A stretch of DNA of 64,000 bases from Streptomyces caelestis (GCF_001279005.1 NZ_LGCN01000017.1:124001-188000), one strand, 5' to 3'; shown: positions 25,167 through 34,107, counted from the first letter of the stretch. Notes: generated from the sequence alone by a model not told the origin. Numbers and translations: made by a program.

Positions 25167-25264
25167 AGCCGCCCCCTCCCTTGGACCGAGACCTCGCTCC
25201 CGCGGCCCGGCCACGGCCGCGACCGCCCCCTTCCGTCCGCCCGCCGGGCCGATGTCCCGGGCCG

Positions 25265-25972
25265 TCACGGAGTGCGGAACCCGCGGAAGGTCACCTGTCG
25301 GCGGGTCCGGAACCCGATCCGCTCGTAGAGCGCGATCGCGTCGGCGTTCGACTCGGCCACGTGCAGGAAAGGACGCTCCCGCCGTGCCAGGACGCGCGCG
25401 ACGAGCGCGCGCACCAGGCGTGCGGCGTGGCCGCGGCCGCGTGCCTCGGGTGCGGTGCAGACGGCGCTGATCTCGGTCCAGCCGGGAGGCCGCAGACGTT
25501 CCCCCGCCATCGCCACCAGCACGCCCCTCTCGCGGACGCCGAGGTAGGCGCCGAGTTCGTGCGTGCGCGGACGGAACGGCCCCGGCCGGGTCCGTTCGAC
25601 GAGGTCGAGCATCTCGGGGACGTCCGCGGGGCCCAGTCCGACCACGCCGGAGCCGGGCTCGGCATCGGGGTGGCCAGGGTGGTCACCGCCGGACCAGATC
25701 ATCTGACGGCCTTCGAGGGTGAAGACCGGCTCCCAGTCCGGCGGCGGGACGGCCGGGCAACTGAACATGTCGGCGAGCTCTCCCCGGCCGAGCAGCCGGG
25801 CCAGATCGTCCCACTCCGCCGCGTCCGCGGCGGCGGGCACGGCGCAGAAGGTCGCGACCGGCGACAGGTAGGCGGCGGCCGCGCCGAACCGGCGGGCGAG
25901 GTGTGCGTGGCGCCCCCTGAGCGACTCGCCCACCGGATCGTCGAGGACGGCCGCAACGCGGTGACCTGCCAC
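25265..25972 (-). CDS. GNAT-family N-acetyltransferase
   Basis: A 235-residue protein. The C-terminal half has the GNAT fold: ISAVCTAPEARGRGHAARLV contains the acetyl-CoA pyrophosphate loop RGRGHA, and SNADAIALYERIGFRTRR is the typical final strand-helix. The first about 110 residues are a less conserved domain, so this belongs to the two-part FR47-like group. The GTG start is supported by family length. The acceptor substrate is unknown. It precedes the MFS gene in the same direction. Confidence 0.88.
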   Translation of the reverse strand: MAGHRVAAVLDDPVGESLRGRHAHLARRFGAAAAYLSPVATFCAVPAAADAAEWDDLARLLGRGELADMFSCPAVPPPDWEPVFTLEGRQMIWSGGDHPGHPDAEPGSGVVGLGPADVPEMLDLVERTRPGPFRPRTHELGAYLGVRERGVLVAMAGERLRPPGWTEISAVCTAPEARGRGHAARLVRALVARVLARRERPFLHVAESNADAIALYERIGFRTRRQVTFRGFRTP

Positions 25973-26206
25973 GGTGCTGCGCCTTTCGTGTCATGGGCCG
26001 GATCGGTCGCCCGGCATCGTGCGGAGCGGCGCCGGCCGGTCCGGCCCCGAGCCGGGACAGCCGGGACAGCGATCCGGGGACGGCCGCAGTCTATGGGGGC
26101 CGTAGAGGAGCTCTCCCGGTGGCCCCGAACCGGCCTGAAGAGGGGGCCGGGACGCCGTGGCCGCCGCACAAGCCCGTCCTGGGGGTGCGCGGACCGGCGG
26201 CGTGCG

Positions 26207-26569
26207 CTAGCCGGCCCTCTCCCCCACGTCCCGGGCCGTCGTGCGTCCGCGTCCCCAGGCCGCCAGGGGCCCGAGCGCTTCGTTGAGGTGCTCGCCGTCC
26301 TCGGTCAGCGAGTACTCGACGCGGGGCGGCACCTCGTCGTAGGAGACGCGGCGCACGACGCCGTCCGCCTCCATCTCGCGCAGGTGGGAGGCGAGCACCT
26401 TCTCGGTGATGCCCGGGAGCAGCCGGCGCAGCGCGCCGAAGCGGCGGTGGGGGTGCTCGTGGAGTGCCCAGAGGATCAGCACCTTCCACCTGCCGCCGAT
26501 CACCTCCATCGCGGTGTCGATCCCGCAGACGTGTCCGTCCGGTGTGCCCGGCCGGTTCAGCGTCGTCAT
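26207..26569 (-). CDS. HxlR-family transcriptional regulator
   Basis: A 120-residue winged-helix protein. Cys15 is followed by GIDTAMEVIGGRWKVLILWAL, the family signature, and ITEKVLASHLREMEADGVV is the recognition region with the wing VPPRVEYSLTEDG. Cys15 is the position used for redox or quinone and aldehyde sensing in HypR, YodB and relatives. It is divergent from an imine-reductase-like gene, with an inverted repeat between them that is probably its operator. Confidence 0.92.
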   Translation of the reverse strand: MTTLNRPGTPDGHVCGIDTAMEVIGGRWKVLILWALHEHPHRRFGALRRLLPGITEKVLASHLREMEADGVVRRVSYDEVPPRVEYSLTEDGEHLNEALGPLAAWGRGRTTARDVGERAG

Positions 26570-26618
26570 GCCCCACCCCTTCGACGTGCTCGCTCACCCC
26601 GGGGTAACCACCCACTCC

Positions 26619-26640
26619 GAAGTGCGTACTTGATCACTTC
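26619..26640. promoter_or_regulatory. Putative HxlR operator
   Basis: An inverted repeat GAAGTG-N10-CACTTC lies 26 nt before the oxidoreductase ATG, in the 96-bp divergent region. The inner spacer contains GTACTTGAT. The position fits repression of the oxidoreductase gene and autoregulation of HxlR. Confidence 0.55.
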
Positions 26641-26665
26641 CGGGCCTGCTCCCAGCCTAGTCGGC

Positions 26666-27571
26666 ATGGCACAGAACACCGTTGAGAAGACTCCCGTCAC
26701 CCTGCTGGGCCTCGGCGCGATGGGCGCCGCGCTGGCCCGTACCTGGCTCGCCGCCGGCCACCCGGTCACCGTCTGGAACCGCACCCCGGCCCGCTCCGCG
26801 CCGCTCGCCGCCGAGGGGGCGAAGGTCGCGGACGGCGCCGCCGCCGCCGTCGCGGCGAACACGCTCGTCGTCGTCTGTCTGCTGGACGACGCCTCGGTCG
26901 AGGAGACGCTGGCCGGCGTCGACCTGGCCGGCCGGGACCTGGTCAACCTGACCACCGGTACCCCGGCCGAGGCCCGGGCCCGCGCCGAGTGGGCCCGTGA
27001 GCGCGGCGCCCGCTACCTGGACGGCGGGATCATGGCCGTCCCGCCGATGGTCGGCGTCCCCGAGGCCGGCGGCTACGTCTTCTACAGCGGTTCGCGGGAG
27101 CTGTTCGAGCAGCACCGGGAGACGCTGCGCGTACCGCTCGGCACCACCTACGTCGGTGCGGACGCGGGCTTCGCGGCCCTCCACGACGTGGCCCTGCTCA
27201 GCGCCATGTACGGGATGTTCGCCGGGGCCGCGCACGCCTTCGCCCTGATCCGCGAGGAGGACATCGACCCCGCGTCGCTCGCCCCGCTGCTCGCCGACTG
27301 GCTCGTCGCGATGGCCCCGTCCGTGCACCAGACCGCCGACCGGCTGCGCAGCGGCGACTACACCGAGGGCGTCGTCTCCAACCTCGCCATGCAGGTGGCC
27401 GGCACACCGACCTTCCTGAGCACCGCCGAGCAGCAGGGCGTCAGCCCGGAACTGCTCGCCCCGTACTTCGCGCTGATGCGCCGCCGTCTGTCCGAGGGCA
27501 GCGGCGAGGAGGACCTGACGGGCGTGATCGACCTCCTCGTGCGCCGGCCGGCGTCCCCCCGCTCCTCGTGA
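26666..27571 (+). CDS. NAD(P)-dependent oxidoreductase, imine-reductase-like (6PGDH superfamily)
   Basis: A 301-residue protein. VTLLGLGAMGAALARTWLAAGH is the Rossmann loop, WNRTPARSAPL the NADP-recognising segment, and YLDGGIMAVPPMVG is a signature of imine reductases and reductive aminases. An Asp in LHDVALL aligns with the catalytic Asp of Asp-type imine reductases. ATG 26666 begins directly before the fold, has no clear ribosome binding site and may be leaderless. It is divergently controlled by HxlR. It probably reduces a carbonyl or imine metabolite; the substrate is unknown. A much longer upstream reading is antisense to GNAT and HxlR genes. Confidence 0.88.
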   Translation: MAQNTVEKTPVTLLGLGAMGAALARTWLAAGHPVTVWNRTPARSAPLAAEGAKVADGAAAAVAANTLVVVCLLDDASVEETLAGVDLAGRDLVNLTTGTPAEARARAEWARERGARYLDGGIMAVPPMVGVPEAGGYVFYSGSRELFEQHRETLRVPLGTTYVGADAGFAALHDVALLSAMYGMFAGAAHAFALIREEDIDPASLAPLLADWLVAMAPSVHQTADRLRSGDYTEGVVSNLAMQVAGTPTFLSTAEQQGVSPELLAPYFALMRRRLSEGSGEEDLTGVIDLLVRRPASPRSS

Positions 27572-27599
27572 GAACCGGTGTCCGGGTCGGCGGCCGTCG

Positions 27600-27765
27600 G
27601 ACGCGGGCGGGGCGACCGCGTCGATCCGCGGCGCGGCCGGGGCACCGCGACAGCCGCCGCCTTCGCCGCTCCGCGCGGTGCCGGGATCGCCGTACGGGCC
27701 CGCGCCGCCGCACACGCCGGTCTCCGGCGGCGTGAGCTCGACGCGCTCGCCGTTCACGCGGGGGC
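27600..27765 (-). pseudogene. Relic of an ArsO-like C-terminal tail
   Basis: The minus strand here encodes RVELTPPETGVCGGAG, nearly identical to RVELTLPETGVCGGAG near the C-terminus of the intact ArsO-like protein at 15.3 kb, followed by a cysteine-poor, shuffled remainder (GGGCRGAPAAP). No flavoprotein body is present on either side, and the frame runs on without a stop. It therefore looks like the 3' scrap of a second, deleted arsO copy. Confidence 0.6.
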
Positions 27766-27870
27766 GTGTCCGGCCGAGGTGTGCCGTCGTCGGCCGTGGG
27801 GCCCGACGACGAGGGCGGGACACGGGTCTTCGTGGCGGGCGCGGTCGGCGCCCGGGCAAAGCGGCCGCGT

Positions 27871-27899
27871 CCGCGGGCGCCGCACCACGGCGCCCGCGG
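27871..27899 (-). terminator. Terminator of the two-component operon
   Basis: A perfect 12-bp stem CCGCGGGCGCCG / CGGCGCCCGCGG with a 5-nt loop (CACCA) lies 7 nt beyond the histidine kinase stop. No T-run. Confidence 0.65.
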
Positions 27900-27906
27900 G
27901 CACCGC

Positions 27907-29337
27907 TCACCCGTCCGCCGGCCGGCCGGCCACGCCGCCCACCGTGAACCCGGTGACCGTGCCGCCGCCCTCCCGCCGGAAGGCGTACGGCGCCCCGCCG
28001 TGGGCGAGCGCGACCTCCCGGACGATGGAGAGACCGAGCCCCGACCCCGGCAGGGAACGCGCGTCGGCGGCGCGGTAGAAGCGGTCGAAGACGCGGGTCA
28101 GGTCGTCGTCGGCGATGCCGGGGCCGCGGTCGCGCACCTCCACCCGGACCGTGCCCGGACGCGCCGGGCCCGCGACGTGGATCTCGACGGGGGCCCGGCC
28201 GTCCCGGTCGAACTTGACCGCGTTCTCCACCAGGTTGGACAGCGCCCGGGTGAGCATCCCGGGCCGCCCGTCGGTCGTGGTGTCGCCGCTCGCGCCCACC
28301 ACGATCTCGCGTCCGGTGCGGCGCCGGGCGAGTCCCGCGACGTCCTCGGCGATGTCCGCGAGGTCGACCCGCCGCGGCGGCTCGGTGTCCGACTGCCCGG
28401 CCGCGAGGTCGACCAACTCGTTGACCAGGTCGGTCAGTTCGCGGGCCTCCTGGGTGAGGTCGGCGACCAGTTCCTCGCGGGTGCCGGGCGGCAGCTCGTC
28501 GATGCGGCGCAGCAGGGAGATGTTGGTGCGCAGCGAGGTGAGCGGCGTGCGCAGCTCGTGCCCGGCGTCCTGGACCAGCCGGCGCTGGTCCTCCTCGGAC
28601 TGGGCGAGCCGGCCCAGCATCCGGTCGAAGGCGCGGCCGAGGCGCCCCACCTCGTCGTAGCCGGCGACGGGCACCTGGATGCCGAGCCGGCGCGTGCGGG
28701 CGACGGCCTCGGCGGTGTGGGTGAGGACGACCAGGCGGCGGGTGATGCGCCGGGCCAGCCACCAGCCGAACAGCCCGGCGCCGACCACCACCGCCGCCAT
28801 CAGGATCAGCGTGCGCCGCTGGAGCGCCCGCAGCAGGTCCTCGGTGTCGCTGAACTCCTGCGCGACCTGCACCGCGCCGCGCTCGCCGCCCAGCGCGACG
28901 GTCGCCACCCGGTAGACGTCGTCGCCGACGTCGACGTCCGCGTGCACGACCACCCGTCCCGCGGTCGCGGCGCCCGCGACCCGCCGGTCGGCGCCGACCA
29001 CCGGTAAACCCGGGTTGCCCGGGTCGACGACGCCGCCGTCCGGCCCGAGCACCTGCACGTCGGTGCGCGCGGGCCGCACCAGGTCGTGGCCGGGCGCGGC
29101 GGAGGAGAAGTCGTGCGGCGACATCCGGTTCTCCCGGACCTCGTCCCGCAGGTCCTGCACCACCTCGTCGAACACGGACTGCTGGTCCACCCGCACCAGC
29201 CGGGCGGCGGCGTTGTACGACAGGATCCCGACCAGGACGGTGACGGTGGCGGTGACTGCGGCGAACGCCACCGCGAAGGTGGTTCCCAGGGACAGCAGCC
29301 GCAGCCGCCTGCGGGAGACCGGCCGCCCGTACGACAC
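27907..29337 (-). CDS. Two-component sensor histidine kinase (MprB-like layout)
   Basis: A 476-residue sensor. TM1 (SLGTTFAVAFAAVTATVTVL) is near residues 15-35, a periplasmic sensor spans about 45-178, and TM2 (ILMAAVVVGAGLFGWWLA) precedes a HAMP domain. The H-box is DAGHELRTPLTSL, the N-box NLVENAVKFD, and G-boxes DRGPGI and GSGLGLSIV. It autophosphorylates on the H-box histidine and passes phosphate to the adjacent regulator. GTG 29337 follows the regulator TGA without a gap, so the two are co-translated. The stimulus is unknown. Confidence 0.94.
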   Translation of the reverse strand: MSYGRPVSRRRLRLLSLGTTFAVAFAAVTATVTVLVGILSYNAAARLVRVDQQSVFDEVVQDLRDEVRENRMSPHDFSSAAPGHDLVRPARTDVQVLGPDGGVVDPGNPGLPVVGADRRVAGAATAGRVVVHADVDVGDDVYRVATVALGGERGAVQVAQEFSDTEDLLRALQRRTLILMAAVVVGAGLFGWWLARRITRRLVVLTHTAEAVARTRRLGIQVPVAGYDEVGRLGRAFDRMLGRLAQSEEDQRRLVQDAGHELRTPLTSLRTNISLLRRIDELPPGTREELVADLTQEARELTDLVNELVDLAAGQSDTEPPRRVDLADIAEDVAGLARRRTGREIVVGASGDTTTDGRPGMLTRALSNLVENAVKFDRDGRAPVEIHVAGPARPGTVRVEVRDRGPGIADDDLTRVFDRFYRAADARSLPGSGLGLSIVREVALAHGGAPYAFRREGGGTVTGFTVGGVAGRPADG

Positions 29338-30057
29338 TCAGCCCTCCCGCAGCACGTAACCCACTCCGCGCACGGTGTGGATCAGCTGCGGCGCGCCGGG
29401 CTCGTCGAGCTTGCGGCGCAGGTAGCCGACGTAGACGGCGAGGTTCTTGGAGCCGGGGCCGAAGTCGTAGCCCCAGATGCGGTCGTAGATGGTGGAGTGG
29501 TCCAGGACGATGCCCGCGTGGCGGACCAGCAGCTCCAGCAGCTCGAACTCGGTGCGGGTCAGCTCCAGTTCCCGGCTCCCCCGCCAGGCCCGGCGCGCCT
29601 GCGGGTCCATGCGCACTCCGGCCGCCTCCAGGAACCGGCCGGAGGTGTCCGGCTCCGGCTCCGCGACGGGCTCGGGGGCCGGCGCCGCGGGGGCCGCCCG
29701 GCGCAGCAGCGCGCGCAGCCGGGCGAAGACCTCCTCGACGTCGAACGGCTTGACGACGTAGTCGTCGGCGCCCGCGTCCAGTCCCGCGATCCGGTCGGCG
29801 GTCTCCACCAGCGCGGTCAGCATCAGCACCGGCGTGCGGTCGCCCTCGGCGCGCAGCACCCGGCACACCTGGAGCCCGTCGATGCCGGGCATCATCACGT
29901 CGAGGACCAGGACGTCGGGCCGGCCGCGGTGGGCCTGCGCGAGGGCCTCGACGCCGTCGGCGACGGCCGTGACCCGGTAGCCCTCCAGGGTGAGGGCGCG
30001 TTCCAGGGCGTTGCGGATGGCGCGGTCGTCTTCGGCGAGCAGAACGGTGTGCGGCAC
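29338..30057 (-). CDS. OmpR-family response regulator
   Basis: A 239-residue regulator. The receiver domain has the acidic pair Asp10/Asp11, phosphoacceptor Asp53 (LVLDVMMPG), Thr81 and Lys103. A proline/glutamate-rich linker leads to a winged-helix output domain ending SKNLAVYVGYLRRKL and TVRGVGYVL. It is the first gene of the operon with its sensor kinase immediately behind. Targets are unknown; MprA-like regulators often handle envelope stress. Confidence 0.95.
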   Translation of the reverse strand: MPHTVLLAEDDRAIRNALERALTLEGYRVTAVADGVEALAQAHRGRPDVLVLDVMMPGIDGLQVCRVLRAEGDRTPVLMLTALVETADRIAGLDAGADDYVVKPFDVEEVFARLRALLRRAAPAAPAPEPVAEPEPDTSGRFLEAAGVRMDPQARRAWRGSRELELTRTEFELLELLVRHAGIVLDHSTIYDRIWGYDFGPGSKNLAVYVGYLRRKLDEPGAPQLIHTVRGVGYVLREG

Positions 30058-30130
30058 GTGCCCAGTGTGCCAACCGCCGCCGCCCCGCGGCTCCGGCGGA
30101 CGGCGGCGGGGGCCGCTTCTTACCCGTATC

Positions 30131-30739
30131 TCACCCGGCGGGCCGCAGCGCCGCCAGCCGCTCCTCGAACGGGGTGACCTCCTCGAAGGAGTCCCGCCGG
30201 GGCCGCGGGCGGGCGGTGGCCGCCCCGGCCGTCAGCGCCGCCAGCTCCCCGGCCGCGCGCTCGATACGGCCGTCCAGGCCCTCGGCGCCCCAGTCCTCCG
30301 AGGCGGCGTAGACGCCGGTGGGGACGACGACGGCCTTGAGGTGGGAGAAGAGCGGCCGCAGCGCGTGGTCCAGGACCAGCGAGTGGCGGGCGCTGCCGCC
30401 GGTCGCGGCGATCAGCACCGGCTTCCCGGCGAGGGCGTCCTCGTCGGTGCCGCTCAGCGCGTCGAAGAACGACTTGAACAGCCCGCTGTACGACGCCGAG
30501 AACACCGGGGTGACCGCGATCAGCCCGTCGGCCCCGGCCACCGTGTCGAAGGCCTCGGACAGCGCCCGGCCCGGGAAGCCGTTGGTGAAGGTGTGCGCGA
30601 TCTCGACGGCGAGGTCGCGCACCTCGATCACCTGGACGTCCGCCGGGGTCCGCGCGGCGGACGCGGCGGCCAGGCGGTCGCCGAGCAGCCGGGTGGAGGA
30701 CGGGACGCCCAGTCCCGCCGAGACGACGACGAGCTTCAT
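30131..30739 (-). CDS. NAD(P)H-dependent FMN reductase (CE1759-type)
   Basis: A 202-residue flavodoxin-like reductase. VVVSAGLGVPSSTRLLGDRL is the FMN phosphate loop, and TPVFSASYSGLFKSFFDAL plus LIAATGGSARHS complete the flavin site. It supplies reduced FMN to the luciferase-like monooxygenase encoded just upstream, with which it shares a 4-nt ATGA overlap. The pair matches the CE1758/CE1759 monooxygenase-reductase gene pair known in actinobacteria. The longer frame upstream is antisense. Confidence 0.9.
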   Translation of the reverse strand: MKLVVVSAGLGVPSSTRLLGDRLAAASAARTPADVQVIEVRDLAVEIAHTFTNGFPGRALSEAFDTVAGADGLIAVTPVFSASYSGLFKSFFDALSGTDEDALAGKPVLIAATGGSARHSLVLDHALRPLFSHLKAVVVPTGVYAASEDWGAEGLDGRIERAAGELAALTAGAATARPRPRRDSFEEVTPFEERLAALRPAG

Positions 30740-31830
30740 GCCTGTGCACCTTCCTCGGCCTTGGCTCCGGCCGACAGCGAGCCGTGGGTGGGCGCGTCCG
30801 GCACCTCGGCCGGGCGGTTCTTGGCGAACTCCGCGCGCAGCACCGGCACGACCTCCTCGCCGAGCAGGTCGAGCTGTTCCAGCACGGTCTTCAGCGGCAG
30901 GCCCGCGTGGTCCATCAGGAACAGCTGGCGCTGGTAGTCGCCGGCGTACTCGCGGAACGACAGCGTCTTCTCGACGACCTGCTGCGGGGAGCCCACGGTC
31001 AGCGGGGTCTGCGCGGTGAACTCCTCCAGCGACGGCCCGTGCCCGTAGACCGGCGCGACGTCGAAGTAGGGGCGGAACTCGCGCACCGCGTCCTGCGAGT
31101 TCCTCCGCATGAACACCTGGCCGCCGAGCCCGACGATCGCCTGCTCGGGGGTGCCGTGCCCGTAGTGGGCGTACCGGGTCCGGTACAGCTCGATCATGCG
31201 CTTGGTGTGGTCGGCCGGCCAGAAGATGTTGTTGTGGAAGAAGCCGTCGCCGTAGTACGCGGCCTGTTCGGCGATCTCCGGCGAGCGGATGGAGCCGTGC
31301 CAGACGAACGGCGGTACGCCGTCCAGCGGGCGGGGCGTGGAGGTGAAGCCCTGCAGCGGGGTGCGGAACTTCCCCTCCCAGTCGACGACGTCCTCGCGCC
31401 ACAGGCGGTGCAGGAGGGCGTAGTTCTCGATCGCGAGGTTGATGCCCTGGCGGATGTCCTGCCCGAACCAGGGGTAGACCGGGCCGGTGTTCCCGCGTCC
31501 CATCATCAGGTCCACCCGGCCGTCGGCCAGGTGCTGGAGCATCGCGAAGTCCTCGGCGATCTTCACCGGGTCGTTGGTGGTGATCAGGGTGGTGGAGGTG
31601 GAGAGGACCAGCCTCTCGGTGCGGGCGGCGATGTAGCCGAGCATGGTGGTCGGCGAGGACGGCACGAACGGCGGGTTGTGGTGCTCGCCGGTCGCGAAGA
31701 CGTCCAGGCCCACCTCCTCGGCCTTCAGCGCGATGGCGACCATGGCCTTGATCCGCTCGCGCTCGGTCGGCGTACGTCCCGTGGTCGGGTCGGGCGTGAC
31801 ATCCCCGACGCTGAAGATCCCGAACTGCAT
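30736..31830 (-). CDS. Luciferase-like FMN-dependent monooxygenase (CE1758-type)
   Basis: A 364-residue LLM-class TIM-barrel enzyme. The N-terminal MQFGIFSVGD, FATGEHHNPPF (active-site region), LSTSTTLITTNDPV and DLMMGRGNTGPVY (flavin phosphate site) are typical. It uses FMNH2 and oxygen to oxidise a small substrate; the partner reductase is encoded next and translationally coupled. GGAGGG lies 9 nt upstream of the ATG. The promoter carries a GTTG/CAAC inverted repeat over its -10 box, and a MarR gene lies upstream on the same strand, suggesting induction by an aromatic or oxidative compound. Confidence 0.93.
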   Translation of the reverse strand: MQFGIFSVGDVTPDPTTGRTPTERERIKAMVAIALKAEEVGLDVFATGEHHNPPFVPSSPTTMLGYIAARTERLVLSTSTTLITTNDPVKIAEDFAMLQHLADGRVDLMMGRGNTGPVYPWFGQDIRQGINLAIENYALLHRLWREDVVDWEGKFRTPLQGFTSTPRPLDGVPPFVWHGSIRSPEIAEQAAYYGDGFFHNNIFWPADHTKRMIELYRTRYAHYGHGTPEQAIVGLGGQVFMRRNSQDAVREFRPYFDVAPVYGHGPSLEEFTAQTPLTVGSPQQVVEKTLSFREYAGDYQRQLFLMDHAGLPLKTVLEQLDLLGEEVVPVLRAEFAKNRPAEVPDAPTHGSLSAGAKAEEGAQA

Positions 31831-31844
31831 GGCCGCTCACCCTC

Positions 31845-31875
31845 CAGGTTGTTTACGCTTCAACTATACCCCTGG
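31845..31875 (-). promoter_or_regulatory. Promoter of the monooxygenase operon with operator over the -10 box
   Basis: On the minus strand a -10 box TATAGT covers 31863-31868. It is overlapped by an inverted repeat GTTG-N9-CAAC (31848-31864), and the whole is framed by CCAGG/CCTGG arms (31845-31849, 31871-31875). The arrangement fits repression by a MarR-type dimer. Confidence 0.5.
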
Positions 31876-32261
31876 AACGACTCCCCGCCCCCTCCTATTC
31901 CACCCCCGGCCGGACGCCCGCGGCACCGGCGCCGGCCGCCCCGCACCCCGCCCTCCGCCAGGCGCGCGTGCGCCTTCACCGCGCCGGCCGGCGGACACGT
32001 CTCCGCGCCCGGAGCGTGCGCACCCCCTCGTCCGCCGGCCGGGCCCCGTCGGCGGCCGCCCTCACCCCGCGCTCCGTGCCGGCGCCGCCCGCGGGACCGC
32101 ACCGGCGTACGCGCCCCGTCCCGCACCCACGCCGGCGCCCACCCACCGGGCGCCGCCGCGTCGCGCAAGGCCTCACCCACCGCCTCCGCCGCACCGCCCG
32201 TGAAGCGCGCGGCACCGGGGGAGCGCACCGGCTCCCCGTCGTCCCCCCGGACCCGTGACCG
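31876..32261. other. Gene-free, very GC-rich stretch
   Basis: Several frames stay open here only because of extreme GC content. Their products are Arg/Pro/Gly-rich without domains and show no frame-specific codon bias. It holds the upstream promoter part of the monooxygenase operon and the 3' flank of the MarR gene; I see nothing else. Confidence 0.5.
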
Positions 32262-32762
32262 CTACGGCGCCGGGGCCGGCCGGTCGTCCGGGGACTCCCC
32301 CGACCGCAGCCGGGCCGCCTGCCGCGCGCTGAAGTCCGTCGTACGCCTCATGTGGTCGATGAACAGGGAGAGCTCGGAGTCGTCCAGGTCGTCGAAGAGC
32401 GCGAACCAGCCGCCGCCCAGCCGCTCCCACACCCGCCCGAACTCGGCCGCCCGCTCCGGCACCACCGCCACCAGCACCAGCCGCCGGTCCCCCGCGTCCC
32501 GCTCCCGCACCGCGTACCCCGCCCGCTCCAGCCGGTCCACCAGCCGCGTCGCCGAGCCGGTCGTCAGCCCCGTCAGCTCCGCGATCCGGCCCGTGGTCAC
32601 CGGGCCGTCCTCCAGCGTCAGCAGGCTCAGGCACTGCAGATCGGTGGGGTGCAGGCCCAGATGGTCGGCGAGCGCCTGGTTGAACAGGGCGTGGGCCGCC
32701 ATGTACCGCCGGGACACCACGCCCAGCTCCGCCAGCAGCCCGGCCCGCGTGGTCCCCGGCAT
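32262..32762 (-). CDS. MarR-family transcriptional regulator
   Basis: A 166-residue regulator. The first helices contain YMAAHALFNQALADHLGLHP, the DNA-binding helix is TTGSATRLVDRLERAGYA, and the wing is ERDAGDRRLVLVAV, the hallmark D-x-R-D/R loop of MarR. ATG 32762 follows GAGGAG by 8 nt. It is the nearest regulator to the flavin monooxygenase operon and is likely to control it. The ligand is unknown. Longer upstream readings have no family match. Confidence 0.92.
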   Translation of the reverse strand: MPGTTRAGLLAELGVVSRRYMAAHALFNQALADHLGLHPTDLQCLSLLTLEDGPVTTGRIAELTGLTTGSATRLVDRLERAGYAVRERDAGDRRLVLVAVVPERAAEFGRVWERLGGGWFALFDDLDDSELSLFIDHMRRTTDFSARQAARLRSGESPDDRPAPAP

Positions 32763-33330
32763 GCGCAGCTCCTCTCCGCTCCAGCGGATGTATCCCACCT
32801 CCGGCCCGCGACAGGCGCCGCCCATCAGGTGACACACCCGCATGCGGCGCCGCCCCGCCGCCCTGCCGGATACCGGCGGCGCCCGGCCGGTCCTGCGGGG
32901 CGTGCGCGAACACCGCGGCCGGACGGGGGCGGCCGGCGGCGTCCTCACCCCGGCGCCCGCGGTTCCGTCGCCGCCCTCCGGCCCGGCGCCCACCCCGGCC
33001 GTGGCCCCGCCGCGCACGGCGGGATCGTCGTCGCCGGTCCGCCCCCGCGGGACGTGATCGCCGACGGCCGCCGCCCGGACCACCGGGACGCCACCGGCGC
33101 GCCGGCCCGCCCCGCCGGACCGGCCGTGATCACACGGGCGCCGCGCGACGGCCGACGTCCTCGGACCACCGCCTCCGGCAGCGCCCCCCGCCGGTCCACG
33201 GCCCCGCGCGCCCCACCCGTGATCCGCCTCCCGCCCCGGAGGGCCACCCGTCCCCCCGCCCCGCCGGGCCCCCGGCCTATGCTGGCCGCGCAGGTCCCGA
33301 CCGCGAGCCAGCACGCCCGAGGAGCAGCCC
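32763..33330. other. Gene-free, GC-rich stretch between MarR and SDR genes
   Basis: No frame gives a recognisable protein. Plus-strand readings are Pro/Ala/Arg-rich, and minus-strand readings are similar. The MarR promoter lies at the left and the SDR ribosome binding site (GAGGAGCAG) at 33318. No repeats or mobile-element ends were noticed. Confidence 0.5.
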
Positions 33331-34107
33331 ATGGCCACCGCCGTACCGCCCGCCGCGTCCCGCATCGCCGTCGTCACGGGTGCGAGCAGCGGGATCGGCG
33401 CCGCCACGGCCCGCCGGCTCGCCGAGGCCGGCTACCGCGTCGTCCTCACCGCCCGCCGCAAGGACCGCATCGAAGCCCTCGCCGAGGAGATCACCGCGGC
33501 CGGCCACGCGGCGACGGCCTACCCGCTGGACGTCACCGACCGCGCCGCCGTCGACGAGTTCGCCACCGCCTTCAAGACCGTCGGCGTCCTCGTCAACAAC
33601 GCCGGCGGCGCGCTCGGCGCCGACCCGGTCGCCACCGGCGACCCGGACCAGTGGCGCACGATGTACGAGACGAACGTCCTCGGCACCCTCCACCTCACCC
33701 AGGCCCTGCTGCCCAAGCTGGACGCGAGCGGCGACGGCACGGTCGTCGTCGTCTCCTCCACCGCCGGCCACGCCACCTACGAGGGCGGCGCGGGCTACGT
33801 CGCCGCCAAGCACGGCGCGCACGTCCTCGCCGAGACCCTGCGCCTGGAGATCGTCGGCCGTCCGGTGCGCGTGATCGAGATCGCGCCCGGCATGGTCAGG
33901 ACCGACGAGTTCGCCCTCACCCGCTTCGGCGGCGACGCGGAGAAGGCCGCCAAGGTCTACCAGGGCGTCGCCGAACCCCTCACGGCGGACGACGTGGCCG
34001 ACACCATCACCTGGGCGGTCACCCGCCCGCCCCACGTCAACATCGACCTGATGATCGTCCGGCCCCGCGCCCAGGCCTCCAACACCAAGGTCCACCGGGA
34101 GCCCTGA
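33331..34107 (+). CDS. Short-chain dehydrogenase/reductase
   Basis: A 258-residue classical SDR. The cofactor loop is VVTGASSGIGAA, the structural motif is VNNAGG, the catalytic Ser is in VVSSTAGH and the catalytic pair is YVAAK. An Arg-Arg-Lys after strand two (TARRKDR) suggests NADP preference. It resembles the YdfG-like group acting on 3-hydroxy acids and small alcohols. GAGGAG precedes the ATG. Its stop overlaps the start of a small membrane protein gene (TGATG). Confidence 0.93.
   Translation: MATAVPPAASRIAVVTGASSGIGAATARRLAEAGYRVVLTARRKDRIEALAEEITAAGHAATAYPLDVTDRAAVDEFATAFKTVGVLVNNAGGALGADPVATGDPDQWRTMYETNVLGTLHLTQALLPKLDASGDGTVVVVSSTAGHATYEGGAGYVAAKHGAHVLAETLRLEIVGRPVRVIEIAPGMVRTDEFALTRFGGDAEKAAKVYQGVAEPLTADDVADTITWAVTRPPHVNIDLMIVRPRAQASNTKVHREP

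Noticed and set aside
26657..30073. A 1138-codon open frame on the minus strand
   Set aside because: It runs antisense or out of frame through the oxidoreductase gene and out of frame through the two-component genes. Its product is Arg/Ala/Gly-rich without domains; only the short ArsO-like tail inside it is meaningful.
31860..32228. 122-codon minus-strand frame
   Set aside because: Arg/Gly-rich product without ribosome binding site, family match or frame-specific codon bias; likely chance.
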